Part shown: positions 45,290-57,480 of the stretch, in pieces
Layout of the letters: each line of letters begins with the position of its first letter
Numbering within the stretch: position 1 is the first letter of the stretch
Assembly: GCF_034190915.1 (NCBI RefSeq)
Contig: NW_026947484.1
Coordinates: forward strand, 144,186,982-144,250,981
DNA from: Cavia porcellus
Lineage: Eukaryota; Chordata; Mammalia; Rodentia; Caviidae
Length of the DNA: 64,000 bases
Direction of reading: 5' to 3'
Notes under the pieces: generated by a model
What the model saw: the letters and a program-made list of their open reading frames with translations, nothing else
Told to the model about the DNA's origin: nothing
The model's database searches: none
Translations under genes and position numbers: made by a program

Positions 45290-45785
45290 TTATTTTTTAA
45301 CAGTTTTACACTCACAGCATAATTAGGACCCGGACACAGAGCCCGTACAGCCCGTTTCCCCACACATGTGTGGGCTCCCCTCATTATTAACATTGCCCAC
45401 TACAGTGGCACAATTTATTAGAGTTGATAAACCTCCATTGACACATCATTATCACCCAAAGTCCCAAGCATTGTCCATTCTATGGATGTAGACAAATCTA
45501 TGACATGTATCCACCATTATGCAGTTGTCTCATACAGAGTAAGTTCGTTCTAAAAATCTTTCATGCTTTCTATATTCTTCCTTCCTTTCCCACTAACCCC
45601 TGCAAATCACTAATCTTACAGTATCTCCATATAGGCTTTTAAAGAATGTCACACCATTGGAAACATGTAGTATATAGCTTTTTAAATTGACTTCTTTCAT
45701 TTAGTAATATGCCTTTCTGTTTCCCTTTATACCTTTTCATGTTAAGATCTTTTCCTTTGACATGAAAATTGTAATATTCTCTTTC
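45290..45785 (-). mobile_element. L1M (L1ME-like) 3' end
   Basis: A long ordered match to the antisense L1ME 3' UTR: 'ACAGTTTTACACTCACAGC', 'ATTGACACATCATTATCACC', 'GACATGTATCCACCATTATG', 'AACCCCTGCAAATCACTAATC' and 'GACTTCTTTCATTTAGTAATATGC'. Non-coding. Confidence 0.8.
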
Positions 45786-47459
45786 AAACAAGACTAATTC
45801 CTTTTTAATTCACTGCCTTCAAAATACCCAGGGCATTTGCCTTGACACCACCTTGGCATTATGCAGCAAGCAGGATGGAGGGAAGACAGGGTCCAGGCTG
45901 CCTGAGCAGTTTGAGAGCACTAAGCCCCCAGCTCATCTGGAGAGCCCTGTAGTCTGTGTCTGGACAAAGATACATTACCTGGACCAGCACTATTTACTCA
46001 ACTCAGAAAGCTGCTGAAGTCTTGGCAAGAGAGAATGCAGAACACAGCATTTGATGGCATCTGCCATTTCTTTAGAGATTTGGATTTGTGGTGCTGGATT
46101 TCTCTCTCTATTCCTTTACCTAGTTGTTAGCGATGTCTTCAAATTTAGGTAGTTGTTACCAAGTGAGGGTTAGTATCTGGTACAATGGTTTAAATGGCAT
46201 GTACCCAGGCATTGGTGACAGGGAGGAAGAAAGCACCGAAAAGTAAATCTCAGCTCTTATGTTTTCTTTAAAATAAAAATTAGTCTAATGTTTAATTAGC
46301 TAATGAGTAACAATAATTATATAAACTAAAAAAAGAAAATGTAGAATAGCATTTTTAAGAAATACAGGCACCTAAAAGTCTGTGAACACTTTTCCCACTG
46401 AATCTAAATTTTTGACCTCTACTTTGGTTGTTTTTGGCTCCTTCTTTGCATGAACATTCCCTCACAAACAATTAATATTCTGAGGCTTTCACTGAGCAGA
46501 TCAAGTATTGCGGGAATTTGATCTCCAAAGGGCCTCTTCAGAGGAGTGAACGTCTGAACAGCAAGGCTATGAGCGTAAGCTGAGTTCTGCGTGTGGTAGG
46601 TTAGAATATTTTGATTTTTTTTCTAAGAGCAGAAATCTGGAAAAGAGCTGCTCTCAATTCCTTTTGCTCACTGGCTGGCTGGTCCTACACATCATAGTTT
46701 GTTCTTTGGGCCTTTCAGATATTTAACTATAAAACTGGGAGGACATTCATTTATACTGGTAGATTATAACGATTGTTTCATAGACTATAAAAATTCTTTT
46801 CCAGAAAAATAATTACAGATTATTTTTTATGATTTTCTGATTGGGATGGGGTGGGATGAGAGGAAGAAACATACGTTTGGGGAATTTAATAATATTTTTT
46901 AAAGTTTGTACTTAAAAGCTACACACAGAGTTCTTGATTATCTCAAGGTGAAGACAGGGTCAGGTTACTCACAGTGACAGCCTGTCAAAATGAACATGTT
47001 GCAGGACCAGGGAACAGCAAGGAGCCCAAGGACTCCCTCCATAGCCTTGAAGTTACCCTGAGGGATGGAGACAGAACCAAGGCCAGGTGGAAACCAGGAC
47101 CAAGACACAATAAAACCCCAGTGACAGCCTGCGGATGCCCCCCATTGTAGTAGCCCCTCTTCTCCAGGGTGATTTGCATATGCAGACTGACACTTCTATA
47201 AATGCTCACAGGCCTCTTAAAAGAAGAGGACTTTGTGTTCTTCGAGTAAGCATTGGAAAGTATCAGGTTCATCTCACTGGAGACCACAAGGGTCTGTTGT
47301 TACATGATATGTTCCTGGGTTTACTCAGATCTTACAAGACATAAGAGGTTTTAAAGCACTCACAGTTGAAGGAATAGAGTAGTGTTGATGTATGCCAAAG
47401 CTAATAAAAGGAAGGAAATCAGCTAAACTCCTTAAAGAATTAGAAATTTTGAGTGTCTA
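45786..47459. other. Sequence without recognised features
   Basis: About 1.7 kb with no confident repeat or exon. Minus (46985-47287) and plus (47135-47344) frames overlap each other and have no known family. Confidence 0.4.
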
Positions 47460-47770
47460 GGGCTGCACCACCTAATACGTTAACCACAGTGACTGGTAAG
47501 GCCCTGAAATGTGGCTGGTCCAAACTGAGATGTGCTGTCCAGTACTATAAAATACAAAATAGATTTTTGAAGAATTCATGTAAAAGATGACAAACATCTT
47601 ATTAGTAAAATTTCATGACCATCATGCCTTAAAATATTAATATTTTCGATATGTTGGGTTAAATATCCTATCATTAAAATTATTTTCACTGGTATATTTT
47701 TTCTATTCTTTAATTTACCTGCTAGAAAACATAAAATTACATAGGAGATATGTGGCTTACCTTTGGGGTG
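47460..47770. mobile_element. Ancient nonautonomous DNA transposon
   Basis: 'GGTAAGGCCCTGAAATGTGGC', 'CAAACTGAGATGTGCTGTCC', 'GTTGGGTTAAATATCC', 'TTTACCTGCTAGAAAAC' and 'ATAGGAGATATGTGGC' correspond to the mammalian DNA transposon family with 'GTGCTGTCCAAT' ends and repeated 'AGCCACATGTGGC' words. The family name was not resolved. Confidence 0.5.
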
Positions 47771-48439
47771 CATGCTGTATTTCTATTGCCTTCTACTACC
47801 TATTTGCAGGCTGAAAACTTATACATCTGAAAGTGGGAGAAGAAAACAGAAATAGTTGTGTGAAGGATTTAAAACATATTTTTAAAATTAACTGGAACAA
47901 TATTATACACAACTTATTGCATAGTTCTGGTCATGCCGTAGGTCAAGTAGCACATCTTAAACCCTAATAATATTTTTTCAACAAAATCTCATTTACTCTC
48001 CTGACTTGGGATAGGAATATCATGTACCCAATGACATGAAAGAGAAGTGAAGGAATATAGAGGAAGAGTTAACACTGGGGAATAGAGACAATTCACTCAA
48101 TATGTAAAAGTACTTTTCAGCACCTCCTACAATTAGAGAAATTCAGAACAATTAAAGGATTTGGAAATCCCTAGGGATTCACTTTAAGAAAGCCTATTGT
48201 TAAAAAAAAAAAAAAAAAAGACCCTCAAGAGAGTCAAAAAAATACACTGCTTTAATGGAATTTTGCTGCATTCTAGGTAATTTACAACATGTTCAACTCT
48301 TTTCTTCATTTTCTCCAGAGAAGTTCTGTAAGACTTGGGTCTTCAAAAGAAACGCAAACTATATTTCTGTATGAGGCCATCTCAAAGACACCCCATACTT
48401 TAACTCCCCACGACACGAAGGGCACCTTCTCTGAAGACT
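47771..48439. other. Sequence without recognised features
   Basis: Contains an 18-bp A-run (48202-48219) with no recognisable SINE. Otherwise nothing is seen. Confidence 0.35.
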
Positions 48440-49560
48440 GTCCTGTATCTTCTGTCCTCTTTGCCCAATGCTGCTGAGATGTCTTTGGGTCCCAGTGTAA
48501 TTATCTCCATGATGGAGGAGGCTCTGGATGCATTTATTTGCCCCTTACCCAAGACTTGCAAATGTATTCCATATTCAGGGAAGCGAGTAATTAAAACAGC
48601 CTCATCTGCATTTACTTGTGAGCACAGGCTGCCCCTTTTCCCCCTCAGCCCCAGAGGTGGGAGGCTGTGGCTCTCAAACCCACGCCCAAGAGCTCCGATT
48701 GGCCGCTGGACAGTTCGGACAGGTGAAATAATCTAATCTGGAATATTGCTCTCCTCACCTTTTTTAATAAACATTTTGCCTCACCACAGACCTTAATATA
48801 ACAGCAGTAAAGGCGGGAGAGGAAATTGGAAACACGGCCAGGAGTGTGCCTTACGCTTCATAACAGTCCCGAATTGTAACTGTTTATTAAAGCTAACACC
48901 CTTTTGTGAGGTTGTGGATCAAAATATCCAGTGATTTCTCTTCTTTGATATTCCTTTTATTTCTTTTCTTTATTTTATAGCTCTGAGTTTGTTTCGGTTT
49001 TAGGGTTTAATTAAATTTCTAAAGTTTTTTCTGATTGAAACTTTGAGCTGAAAAAGCTACATGCCCACACTTTGGCCCCTTCGAAACTTTCCATCTTTTA
49101 TTTCCATCCGTAGGCAGCACAGGAATGGACTGCCTCTCAGGCCACTGGGACAGGAAAGAGTTAAGGCAGGTGAAGGAAGAGAGGAGCAGGTGACCAGGGA
49201 ACTGCCTCACAAATACAATTAAGGGCCTTTCCCAGGCCTGGGGCTCTTGGGTGCTGCCAGGGGAGAGCGACCAAGCACAATGTTCTCCTTGTCCACCCAC
49301 CTCCCTTTTGTTTCAGCAGCATTTTGGCTCCCACACATGCAAAAGTTTGAATTTCCTGTTGGCTCTGAGGTGAGATTTATAACTTTTATTAAGGTTGCTA
49401 TTCATTGTGAGTTTACTGGGCAATAAGCCTAAGAGCTTTTCGGGGTTTAATTGCTTGTGTTTATGAGGGGTTGCAAAGCTCCCTACCAGGTCACTATCAG
49501 CCAGGTTGGCCAAATGTGGACTCCTTGATGTGTCCACGGAGCGTGTTCTCATCCAAAGGG
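48440..49560. promoter_or_regulatory. Candidate conserved noncoding cluster
   Basis: About 1.1 kb free of recognisable transposons, with higher GC than its surroundings and clustered transcription-factor-like words. These include an inverted CCAAT word (CCGATTGGCCG at 48695-48705), GGCGGGAG (48811-48818), TTTATTAAAG (48882-48891) and GGTTTAATTGCTTG (49444-49457). Frames 48461-48736 (+), 49019-49300 (-) and 49313-49552 (-) have no known family. It could be a distal enhancer cluster. This is inference. Confidence 0.35.
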
Positions 49561-49774
49561 AAGGTTAGGTGAAGACTTAGGGCTAGAGAGGAGATTGGTC
49601 CATTTCTCTCCTGCTCATCTTTCTCATTCTACCTGTGGTTGTAGCCACACTTGCATTTCCCATTTTCCCCAGGAAGAAAGGAGAGATGATTTGAAATAAT
49701 AGGTGACGGTGGTGGCAGGAACAGAAGTAAACTCATGCTCCAAACAAAGTCTGAAGGAACATATTTACACACAC

Positions 49775-49915
49775 ATTTAACCTTCATCAGTACCCTATAA
49801 AAACAGATTATTTTCCTAATTTGACAAATGAATAAGTGGAGACTTTGAGAAATTAAATAATTAGCTGAATTAAAAAGCTCTTGCAAATGGAAGAGCTGAG
49901 ACTTAAATTCCTTTG
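49775..49915 (-). mobile_element. MIR SINE
   Basis: 'TTTGACAAATGAATAAGTGGAG', 'GAGAAATTAAATAATTAGCTG' and 'AGAGCTGAGACTTAAATTCC' follow the MIR complementary strand (..ACAGATGAGGAAACTGAG..GTTAAGTAACTTGC..GCTGGGATT..). Confidence 0.7.
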
Positions 49916-50819
49916 TAGGGTGATTCTGAGCGTGGCTTGATTCTCTTGTGTGCTGATTCCTGCCTCAGTGGCTCCTGGAAACTCCCTTAACTTATATAGC
50001 GGGTTTGCTTGGGTCAACAGGACAGTAGAAAGTACAGGGCTAAACTTTGGTTTTTAAGATGGTGGGATTCCCTTGTCACAAGAAGTAGATTTCCCACAGT
50101 AGTCTTGTGACTCTGCAAACCAAGGAAGCCTTCCAATTCAGGACTGCACAAGAGCAGGGTAAAGCTAACAAACAACACTGGATTAACAAGGTTCAGGTGT
50201 GCTTCCCTAAACTGTGACATCTTGGCAGGTTGAATAGGATAAGCTGAAGGACTCTGAGCAGTTGTTAAGTGCAGGAAGAACTCTGTGCTCCTCTCCTGAA
50301 GCAGGTCCTAACACCCTCAGGAGAGAAGTGCCATGCCCACTCCCAGAGGAATGGAGCAACTTCATCGCCAAGGACAGGACAAGGAGGAAGGACAAGAGAA
50401 GTCATAGAGAATGGGCTTTGCTAAGTTTCCCCAGTTTTCTAGGTCTAGCTCATCCCACCACCCTTCCCTGCTCTGTGATAATTTTGTCTTCTTGTATAGC
50501 TACCCACTCTTCATTAAATCTAGTATGGAAATATCCAGCTATACCTCTTTTGTCAGGTCTTTATTCCTTTATGAGGTCTCCCATGTCATAGAAATCTTGT
50601 ATTATGTAAGTGTATGATCTTTGTTCTTGCTAACATGCCTTTTGTTAGAGAGGACCTAGGCAAGAATTCAGAAAGACAGAAAGAAGAGATAATTTTCTTT
50701 TCCCATAGGGCCTGGTAAGAAGAAGGAGCATCTCACAGGTTCTGAGAATGGAAGTAATTGAATCCACTCTGTAAATAGATGGCAGAGTTGGGAAGAAAGA
50801 GAAACTACAAATTAGTTCA
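49916..50819. other. Sequence without recognised features
   Basis: Several overlapping frames on both strands (50014-50617) have no known family. No confident repeat is seen. Confidence 0.35.
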
Positions 50820-50905
50820 TTTCTTCCTTCATTCATTTATTCAACAAATATTTGGGTTATGGGCCCACGCTCTGCGTGTCAGGCACTGAGCTAGCCTTTG
50901 GGAAG
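50820..50905 (-). repeat. MIR/L2-related ancient repeat
   Basis: 'TTCATTCATTTATTCAACAAATATTTGGG', 'GTGTCAGGCACTGAGCTAGCC' match the 'TTCAACAAATATTTATTGAGC..GCCAGGCACTGTGCTAGG' pattern. Confidence 0.55.
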
Positions 50906-52179
50906 CTGGCTACTTCAGCCCTCACTCCCACCCACGGTGCTGAGGTGGGCAGGATGCCGCCCATGCTCTGTGTCATCAAAGCTTTCTCAAGATTCCCCAA
51001 GGTCTGGCACAGTGACAAGTTTCCCAGACCACTTTATAAGAGATCGTCTTACCACACAAAAAACAAACAACCAAAAACAAAGAAAGAGGCAGAAACTAAA
51101 AGAGCTATTAGGCAGGCAGGATACTTTTCATATACAGTAAATAAATAAAAAATATCTATGTATATCAATCAACCAGTCTCGTCTAAATTGTCCTTAGAAG
51201 TTTACGATTGGGATTCTAACAGGCAGGCAGCCTATTGACACAGAGAAATAAGCAGTTGAGCCACCATTGTTGGAAATGTATTGTTCAGGATATTTGCTAA
51301 TTTATAGATGAAGCAGTAGAGGTAGAATCAGATTCAGTTGAAGAATAAATTGGAATATTTTGGTGCATTTCTCTTTAAAAAAAAAGCACTTTAAAGCCTA
51401 TGTATTAAAATGACAAAGTCTTAAAGAGGGGTCTCTTTTTTTCTAAACAAAAGATATGCAAATTGCAATTCAAGATTTATATTATGATAAAAACTGAAAT
51501 ACAAAAGAGTCATTATCCTGCAAAATGTAAAAGTACATTCTTCATGAGTCTATAATGATATAATGGGATGTTGATGTAGTAAGAGGTGTCAGCAGGGAGA
51601 CAATGACCTTAAAATTTTAAGTCAGAAACATTAGAATTGAACAGTAAGTATCTGCCTACCCACCTAACTACCCATCTATCTATTGAATACTGCATTTTTG
51701 AAAACGAAGAACCATCTATTTTTATCATTTAATGTTGTAACCGTAATAAGACATGGCAGGAGCGGGATAGGGGGAGAGTTGGGGAATTAATTTTCATATA
51801 ACCATTCAACCCTTCAAATGAAATAAAAATTTACCTTGAATTTTAGGCTTATAAGCCTATTTCTTATAAAACTTAGTGGTGTGTTTGAGACTTAGAGACC
51901 ACTGCTGGCTTAGCAGCAGGGTCAGTGCCTAACACCAAGAGTCAGGGACTCCAAAGCTCCCTGCATAAAGAAGACTTGCAGTAAGTTTGCAGTGACTCTC
52001 AGCTCTTAAGATTGGGGCAATTTCCAGCTAGTCCTTGTGTGTCACTGAAGGAGAGCAGGTCAAGTCAGAGACTATTAGAACCCAATAAATTTATTCCATC
52101 AAATCACAGAGAAACAGCAGCACATCAATATTTACATTTGAGACCATTCCACTGGGTTATTCTAAAAAAATAAAATAAA
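50906..52179. other. Sequence without confident repeats; holds a shared palindrome
   Basis: No gene or confident repeat is recognised. The 16-bp palindrome listed separately lies at 51844-51859. Confidence 0.35.
51844..51859. repeat. Perfect 16-bp palindrome shared with 35172-35189
   Basis: TAGGCTTATAAGCCTA is perfectly self-complementary and identical to the central 16 bp of the palindrome at 35172-35189. The flanking bases of the two sites do not match, so they do not look like copies of one dispersed repeat. Confidence 0.95.
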
Positions 52180-52182
52180 AGA

Positions 52183-52210
52183 GGCATGCATGTATGTGTG
52201 CATGCATGCA

Positions 52211-52255
<45 letters not shown>
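52183..52255. repeat. (CATG)n/(GT)n compound microsatellite
   Basis: CATG/TGTG-type units lead into an uninterrupted GT run (52212-52255, 22 units). Confidence 0.95.
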
Positions 52256-52261
<6 letters not shown>

Positions 52262-55200
52262 TAGAGACACAGTTTAAGTAATCAAGTGATATGCCACATG
52301 TGAAGCAGATGTACAGGACTGTTCCACTAGCAAACAGAACAGAATGCCTGCTTTCTTTTTATTTGGCAGGAATTTATATACTTGCTTCACTATTTGATCT
52401 TAATGCAAACAAGGACTTTGGTCTCAGCCACCACTGATTTCAGATCAACCGTTCTGTCTTATTTCTGAGAGGTAGCAGAATTGTGACACTGTGAAAATCA
52501 GATGGCTGCACAGTGTGGAAGTATCTTAGATGCTTATTTATTGTTCTTGCGAGCCAACCCTTCAATTCCCTGAGTTTGAGTATACAACTGATTGCCCTGA
52601 AAGATGTAGGCAGGACAGTATTTTCATAGAAACGTCAGGACCCAAGCAAAAGAACTCTCAAAACTTCAGGACAAAACCAAATAAGCCGGAGACTCCAAAT
52701 GCTGCCTAAAAAAGGTACTCTCAGACTAATTCCTGATAATTTTCTAGTTCAGAAAGTTGCTGAAGGTGTCCAGTCAGGGTGAGCCCATGGTTTATGACTT
52801 TTGAGCCCTTGTGATGCTCCTTTCTATTTCATCCTGACCTAACATCATTAGTCTTCTTTCTCAGAAACCTGGATGTTCATTTTCTAATCTATCTAGATCA
52901 TATGTCAACGCATTTCCCCTGATCAGGATTTTACTATTGATGTCTCTACCTGTTAATCATTTTTCAGAAATGAGATTTATAGTTTAAAAAAGGCTTAAAT
53001 CAATTCTGACTGCCTCCAAATTTCCAGGATTTCAGGATGTTTGATGAACACAGAAACCATGGCCCCTTGGAGAGGCTTTCCTGAGAAGATCATTCTCACC
53101 TTTATAAGCTGGCCTTCCATAGCTGGACTCCTCTCTGTGGGTTGTAGCTAGCCAACTTCTCTACGTTTTGTTTGGCAACCACCCCACAGGGGCTGACTTC
53201 TGAGGACCTCGAGCTGTTTTTGATTGGAAATAGATTAGTGTGCTATCAATTCTCTTCGCCTTCATTTTCTATCCTTCCCTCTTTCTCTTCATCCTAGTCT
53301 TAAAATGAGTACCCTTAGGAAAGGTGTCAGCCTATTTCAATTAAGTGTTTATCTTTTAAGTTTCTCATCATGAGATAAATTATGACATTTTTATCAGCAA
53401 GGGCAAAAGAGAAAAATTGCACCAGTCCAAACTAAATCACACCTTATTTTCTTTCTTTCTAATTTCTCTAATCTTCAACTGACTTCAAATAGCATCACTG
53501 TGATATATCAGGCCTTGAGTAAGGCAAGGAGCTTTCAAAAACATAATCATTTTTCTTCTCTTCCACCCTTCCTTCCTTGCTTCCTATTTCTTTCCTGGGA
53601 CTTATTTCCCCTGTTTTTTCCCATGGACCACATAGATTTTCACATTCTCCCTGAGTGCCTTGGATTCTCTCCTGCAGATTCTCATTGGGGAATAAGGACA
53701 GAGACTGCAGTCCCTGACTTCCTGTCCTTCCGTAAACCTTGTCTAGTCCATGAGGCTGTTTTAGCTAAAGGCCTGATCACACTGTCTAGTCGCTGGCTCT
53801 GTGTCTAAGTGACCAGACTCACTGTCTTTAATTTCACACTCACCCACCAACAGTCGACCTTAAGGCTCTGCAGTGTACCTTTCCTTTCACTGCCTTCACC
53901 AGTCTAGAGCATACTTACATCATAATCTGCTTGGGTGGATTTCCTAAATTAAGCCTGTATTCCTCATGACATAGGATGGAGTTGTGACTTTCTAAGCTCT
54001 CAACCCTTTTGCTACTTAAATTCTAGGTTCTGAGATGTAATCCTGAAAGCCATTAGACTTTCACGTTTTGGAGCTACTGCGGGCAATTATCAGAGATACA
54101 GTCAACCTATACCCAAGAATCTTTGTCTTTCTGAGTACCATCTTACTTGGTTTTTGTAGAACTTCCCACAGCTCCCAGATTTGGAGTCGGATAGAGAGGG
54201 AGTGGGTAATCCATTCAACATGTTCGACTCAATTCTGAATGTCTTTTTTTCACCTTAATTATCTGGCCCACAACTGTGTGTTCTAAAGTCATTGTACAAT
54301 CTATTTTTCTGACAAGGGCTAAATATTTTTATATGCATTAAATTTTCCTCCTGTATACATAAAGATTTCTGTGTCCAGGACCTATGGTCATATACCTACC
54401 TGAAGGTTGATAGAAATATTATTTCTGGACTAACATATTATGGTGATATGCATACTCCCAAATCTCTTGTTATTGTCATTATCCTTTTACCAGTGTAAAA
54501 GGCTCCTTTTACCAGGAGCCTAAAGACTAGCAATGAGTTTTATTCATAAAAGTAGCTCTCTCACAATACTGCACGATACAAAAGTTTACAAGGGAGTATC
54601 AGAAGTAATAACCAGGATACTTTACTCCTTTATTAGCTAAAATAAAAGTAATTTAAAAGTAATTTAACAATTGGGAATAAATTAACAATTGCTAACTCTG
54701 TTTGAGGGATTCCATGAGTCAAATCCCGCCCTCAGTACTTTGTGGGGTGTTCACTGCCATCCTTATTTACAAAAGGTAACTGCCACACACACAGGACACC
54801 CTGCAATCCGCCACAGATACTCCTTGTTGTAAAAGACAATTCTTCCTTTCCAGGGGCTGAGGATAAGTCTAAAAGAGACTACTACAGATTTATAGGGTAC
54901 AAAATACCAGGTATCACTTGTGTAGACCATGAGCACCAAAGGGGCTCCAAAGAGCATGCAATTACTGAGATAGTCAAAGTAGAATGTGACCTGAGGTCAG
55001 AGCTGGCTTTGGGATGGGAAGCATGCACAGTCACATGGGAATGCATGTTTCATTTAATTTTCAGCTCTTGTAATCTTGAAATTCTTAAAAATTTAATCTT
55101 TGAATTTGGGTTTTACAAATGAAGTCCTAAAGGACAATGAAGGTTGTGCACGAGCAGAAGAGAGAGGTATAATATACCATGTGCACCCATTTTTCCTTGC

Positions 55201-56082
55201 TTCCCAGCTCACACACCACATTCATTTTACCCAGTCAGCATGGTGTTTGGTGGGCACACAAGCATGTGAGCTCAAGGAAGATTGAAAGGAAGTACAAGAT
55301 AAATGCATCCCATCGAGGGCTGAGTTATTTGAAGAAGAAAGTGTAGGGATAAAGAACACTAGTCACCTCAAAAGGCCATGATTTTCATTCCAGCAGAAGT
55401 TGCTTTCCTTACAGACCACAGAAGAAGACATGGAGTTCCCGCAAATGCAAACAGTGGAGGAACTTATGTTAAAATGATGACATGGAAAGAAAGGAAATGA
55501 TCAGGCAATCCACAGTTGCTTTTCCTTTGAGTCTCTCCTTATTGATCAGAATGCTGAGAGCAGAGTGTTAATAGAATGTGTGTGTTAAACAGTGACTGTT
55601 TAATCCATCTTGTGCAGCATGTCCAAACCTTTTTTGGTAATGAAACACACGCACCTAGTGACATAATACAGTTTTGTGATTTCCATGATTTCATGTGAGT
55701 TAAAGGCTCTTATTTTTATCTTTAAAACCAATATCACAGAATGCAAAGATGAGTGATCAAACTCTTGCTAATAATTACAACTTTTAATTTTTCCGTACTT
55801 AGAATAATATAAAGAAATATTAAAATAGCATAAATAATATTAAAAAGAAAGTAAATGACAAGAGATATCACACGCAAAAAAGGAAAGAGCTTTGTCTTTA
55901 GAACATTTAAAGACACTTGCTTCCTTCATTTTTAACAAGAATGTCTACATTTTGTTTTACTCTATACCTGGCAGATTATACAACACCTGCTCAAATGTCT
56001 TGATGGTACTTGGAACCTAGAGAAGCCAAGAACCTCCACTGAAAATGACACATTTGTGATTTTAAATTTCCTTGACTTAGTC
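52256..56082. other. Long stretch without recognised features
   Basis: About 3.8 kb with no confident repeat, RNA or exon. Frames at 53500-53808 (+) and 54742-55122 (+, 126 codons) are the longest and have no recognised domain or splice context. 54654-54692 repeats AAAAGTAATTTA and AACAATTG words. Confidence 0.4.
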
Positions 56083-56220
56083 TATGGGTATTGTTTTTTT
56101 TTTTTTACACTTTGTTTTTCTTTTTACCGGTACCGGGGATCCAACTTACGACCGCCTACTTGCAAGGCAGGTGCTTATGCTGCTGAGCTAAATCCCCAGC
56201 CCCTATATGGGTATTGTTTT
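56083..56220 (-). mobile_element. Young ID-type SINE with 15-bp TSD
   Basis: TATGGGTATTGTTTT is duplicated perfectly at 56083-56097 and 56206-56220. Between them a short T-run, then 'ACCGGTACCGGGGATCCAAC', 'TTGCAAGGCAGGTGCTTATG' and 'GAGCTAAATCCCCAGCCCC' are the antisense ID body with B-box and A-box complements. It belongs to the same sub-type as the copy at 34236-34397, sharing the GGTACCGGGGATC junction. Confidence 0.95.
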
Positions 56221-56379
56221 GATTGGAATCTAAAATATACCCCTCATAAAGCTCATTATTTTGCAAGTTTGATTGCTGATGGACTTTTCATAAGTGAACG
56301 AACACTCCAACTTCACCCAAGGTTAATCCATTGCTAGCATGTATTGAGGATGACAGAAGCAAGAAAAAGCATCCAACTG
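56221..56379. other. Sequence without recognised features
   Basis: Short spacer between the ID element and the MaLR LTR. Nothing recognised. Confidence 0.35.
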
Positions 56380-56660
56380 AGGGGAGTGAGTCACAAAGAG
56401 GTGTCTTCTTGGAGATTATCTCTGCTTCCCAGGCTCTCGCTCTGGTTCTTTCTCTTCCTCCCTTCTTCCTAACTGTCCTGGGCTAAGCAGCTTTCCTTTG
56501 CCATGACTTCTACCACATGTTCCTACCACTGGCCTAAAAGTGGTGGAGCTATGGATTCAAAGCTCTGAAACTGAGCCAAAATAAATCTTTCCTCTTTAAC
56601 ATTGTTTTTCTCAGACATTAGGTCACAGGGATGAAAAGCTCACAGTGATACCAAAATGAA
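56380..56660 (+). mobile_element. MaLR-type LTR, 3' half
   Basis: A CT-rich stretch (56420-56480), then 'CCATGACTTCTACCACATG', 'GAAACTGAGCCAAAATAAATC', 'TTTCCTCTTTAACATTG' and 'GGTCACAGGGATGAAAAGC' follow the sense-strand MaLR LTR end, including the AATAAA polyadenylation word at 56581-56586. No internal region is present. Confidence 0.7.
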
Positions 56661-57284
56661 ATGTGATTCCTCAAAATTATTTGATCAATAGCATCGCATG
56701 CAAATTTTCTTTTTTACCAGTTTTAAGCACAGACATTTAAACTTTCCCCACATGTTTGTCAAGTGCTCCATTTGCTTCTCTTCTGGTTACTCTATGCTCT
56801 TTAATTTACTATGTGCTTCACTCTTGAACCTTGACTTGTAATTACTTTGTGGTAAAATATAAGACAAAGAACTTTTTTTTCCCTCTAAATGCTAAATCTT
56901 TCAGACTTTAGGTGTCTGTTGAGTCATATTACAACCCCTGATTCTTTATCTGTGTGGGACTTGTACACATTTCTTTTGACTTCTAACCTTGTCAATCTTC
57001 TCATTGTCCACACCCCTGCTGGGCGCAGCTACACCTCTGCACGGGTTTTCAGATGCCAGGACAACAACCCCTTCAAGATCTCCTTTATACAACGTGCCTC
57101 TTCTGCCTCATTGTCTCGTCTACATCTTTTCCACCTGAAATAACCATTTGATTCTCCTATGGAGATTTTCCAGTCTCACTCCAGCACACAATGACAACAA
57201 ATCCACTAAAAAAAATGTGCAAGGACTTTGTAACTATCATGCACTGTACACATCTAGAGTTTAAAATGTTTATATTTTAATTGC
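56661..57284. other. Sequence without confident features
   Basis: 56760-57180 is C/T-rich and could be a decayed L2, but no decisive word is seen. The frame 56889-57143 has no known family. Confidence 0.3.
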
Positions 57285-57480
57285 TTTGGTAACAGTTAAT
57301 ACCTAGTGTTCAGTCTGTGCCAGTCACTGCTTTAAACTATATAAAGTCTCTCAAAAATGTATTAGAGAACTTAACTAGTATTTCCCATTAACAGATGAAA
57401 AAACTGAGGCACAGAGAGAGGAACTTGTCCAATAGCTAACAAGTGGTAGAGGTGGAATTCCAGCACAGCAACTCCTGTTT
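57285..57480 (-). mobile_element. MIR SINE
   Basis: 'AACTGAGGCACAGAGAGAGGAAC' with 'TAGCTAACAAGTGGTAGAGG', preceded by 'GTGCCAGTCACTGCTTTAAAC', is the MIR complementary strand over most of its length. Confidence 0.85.

Noticed and set aside
48690..48710. CCAAT-like word as a gene promoter
   Set aside because: No TATA or initiator at a sensible spacing, no CpG island and no downstream exon. Kept only as part of a candidate regulatory block.
54742..55122. 126-codon plus-strand open frame
   Set aside because: No family resemblance and no gene context. A minus-strand frame overlaps it, as expected by chance.
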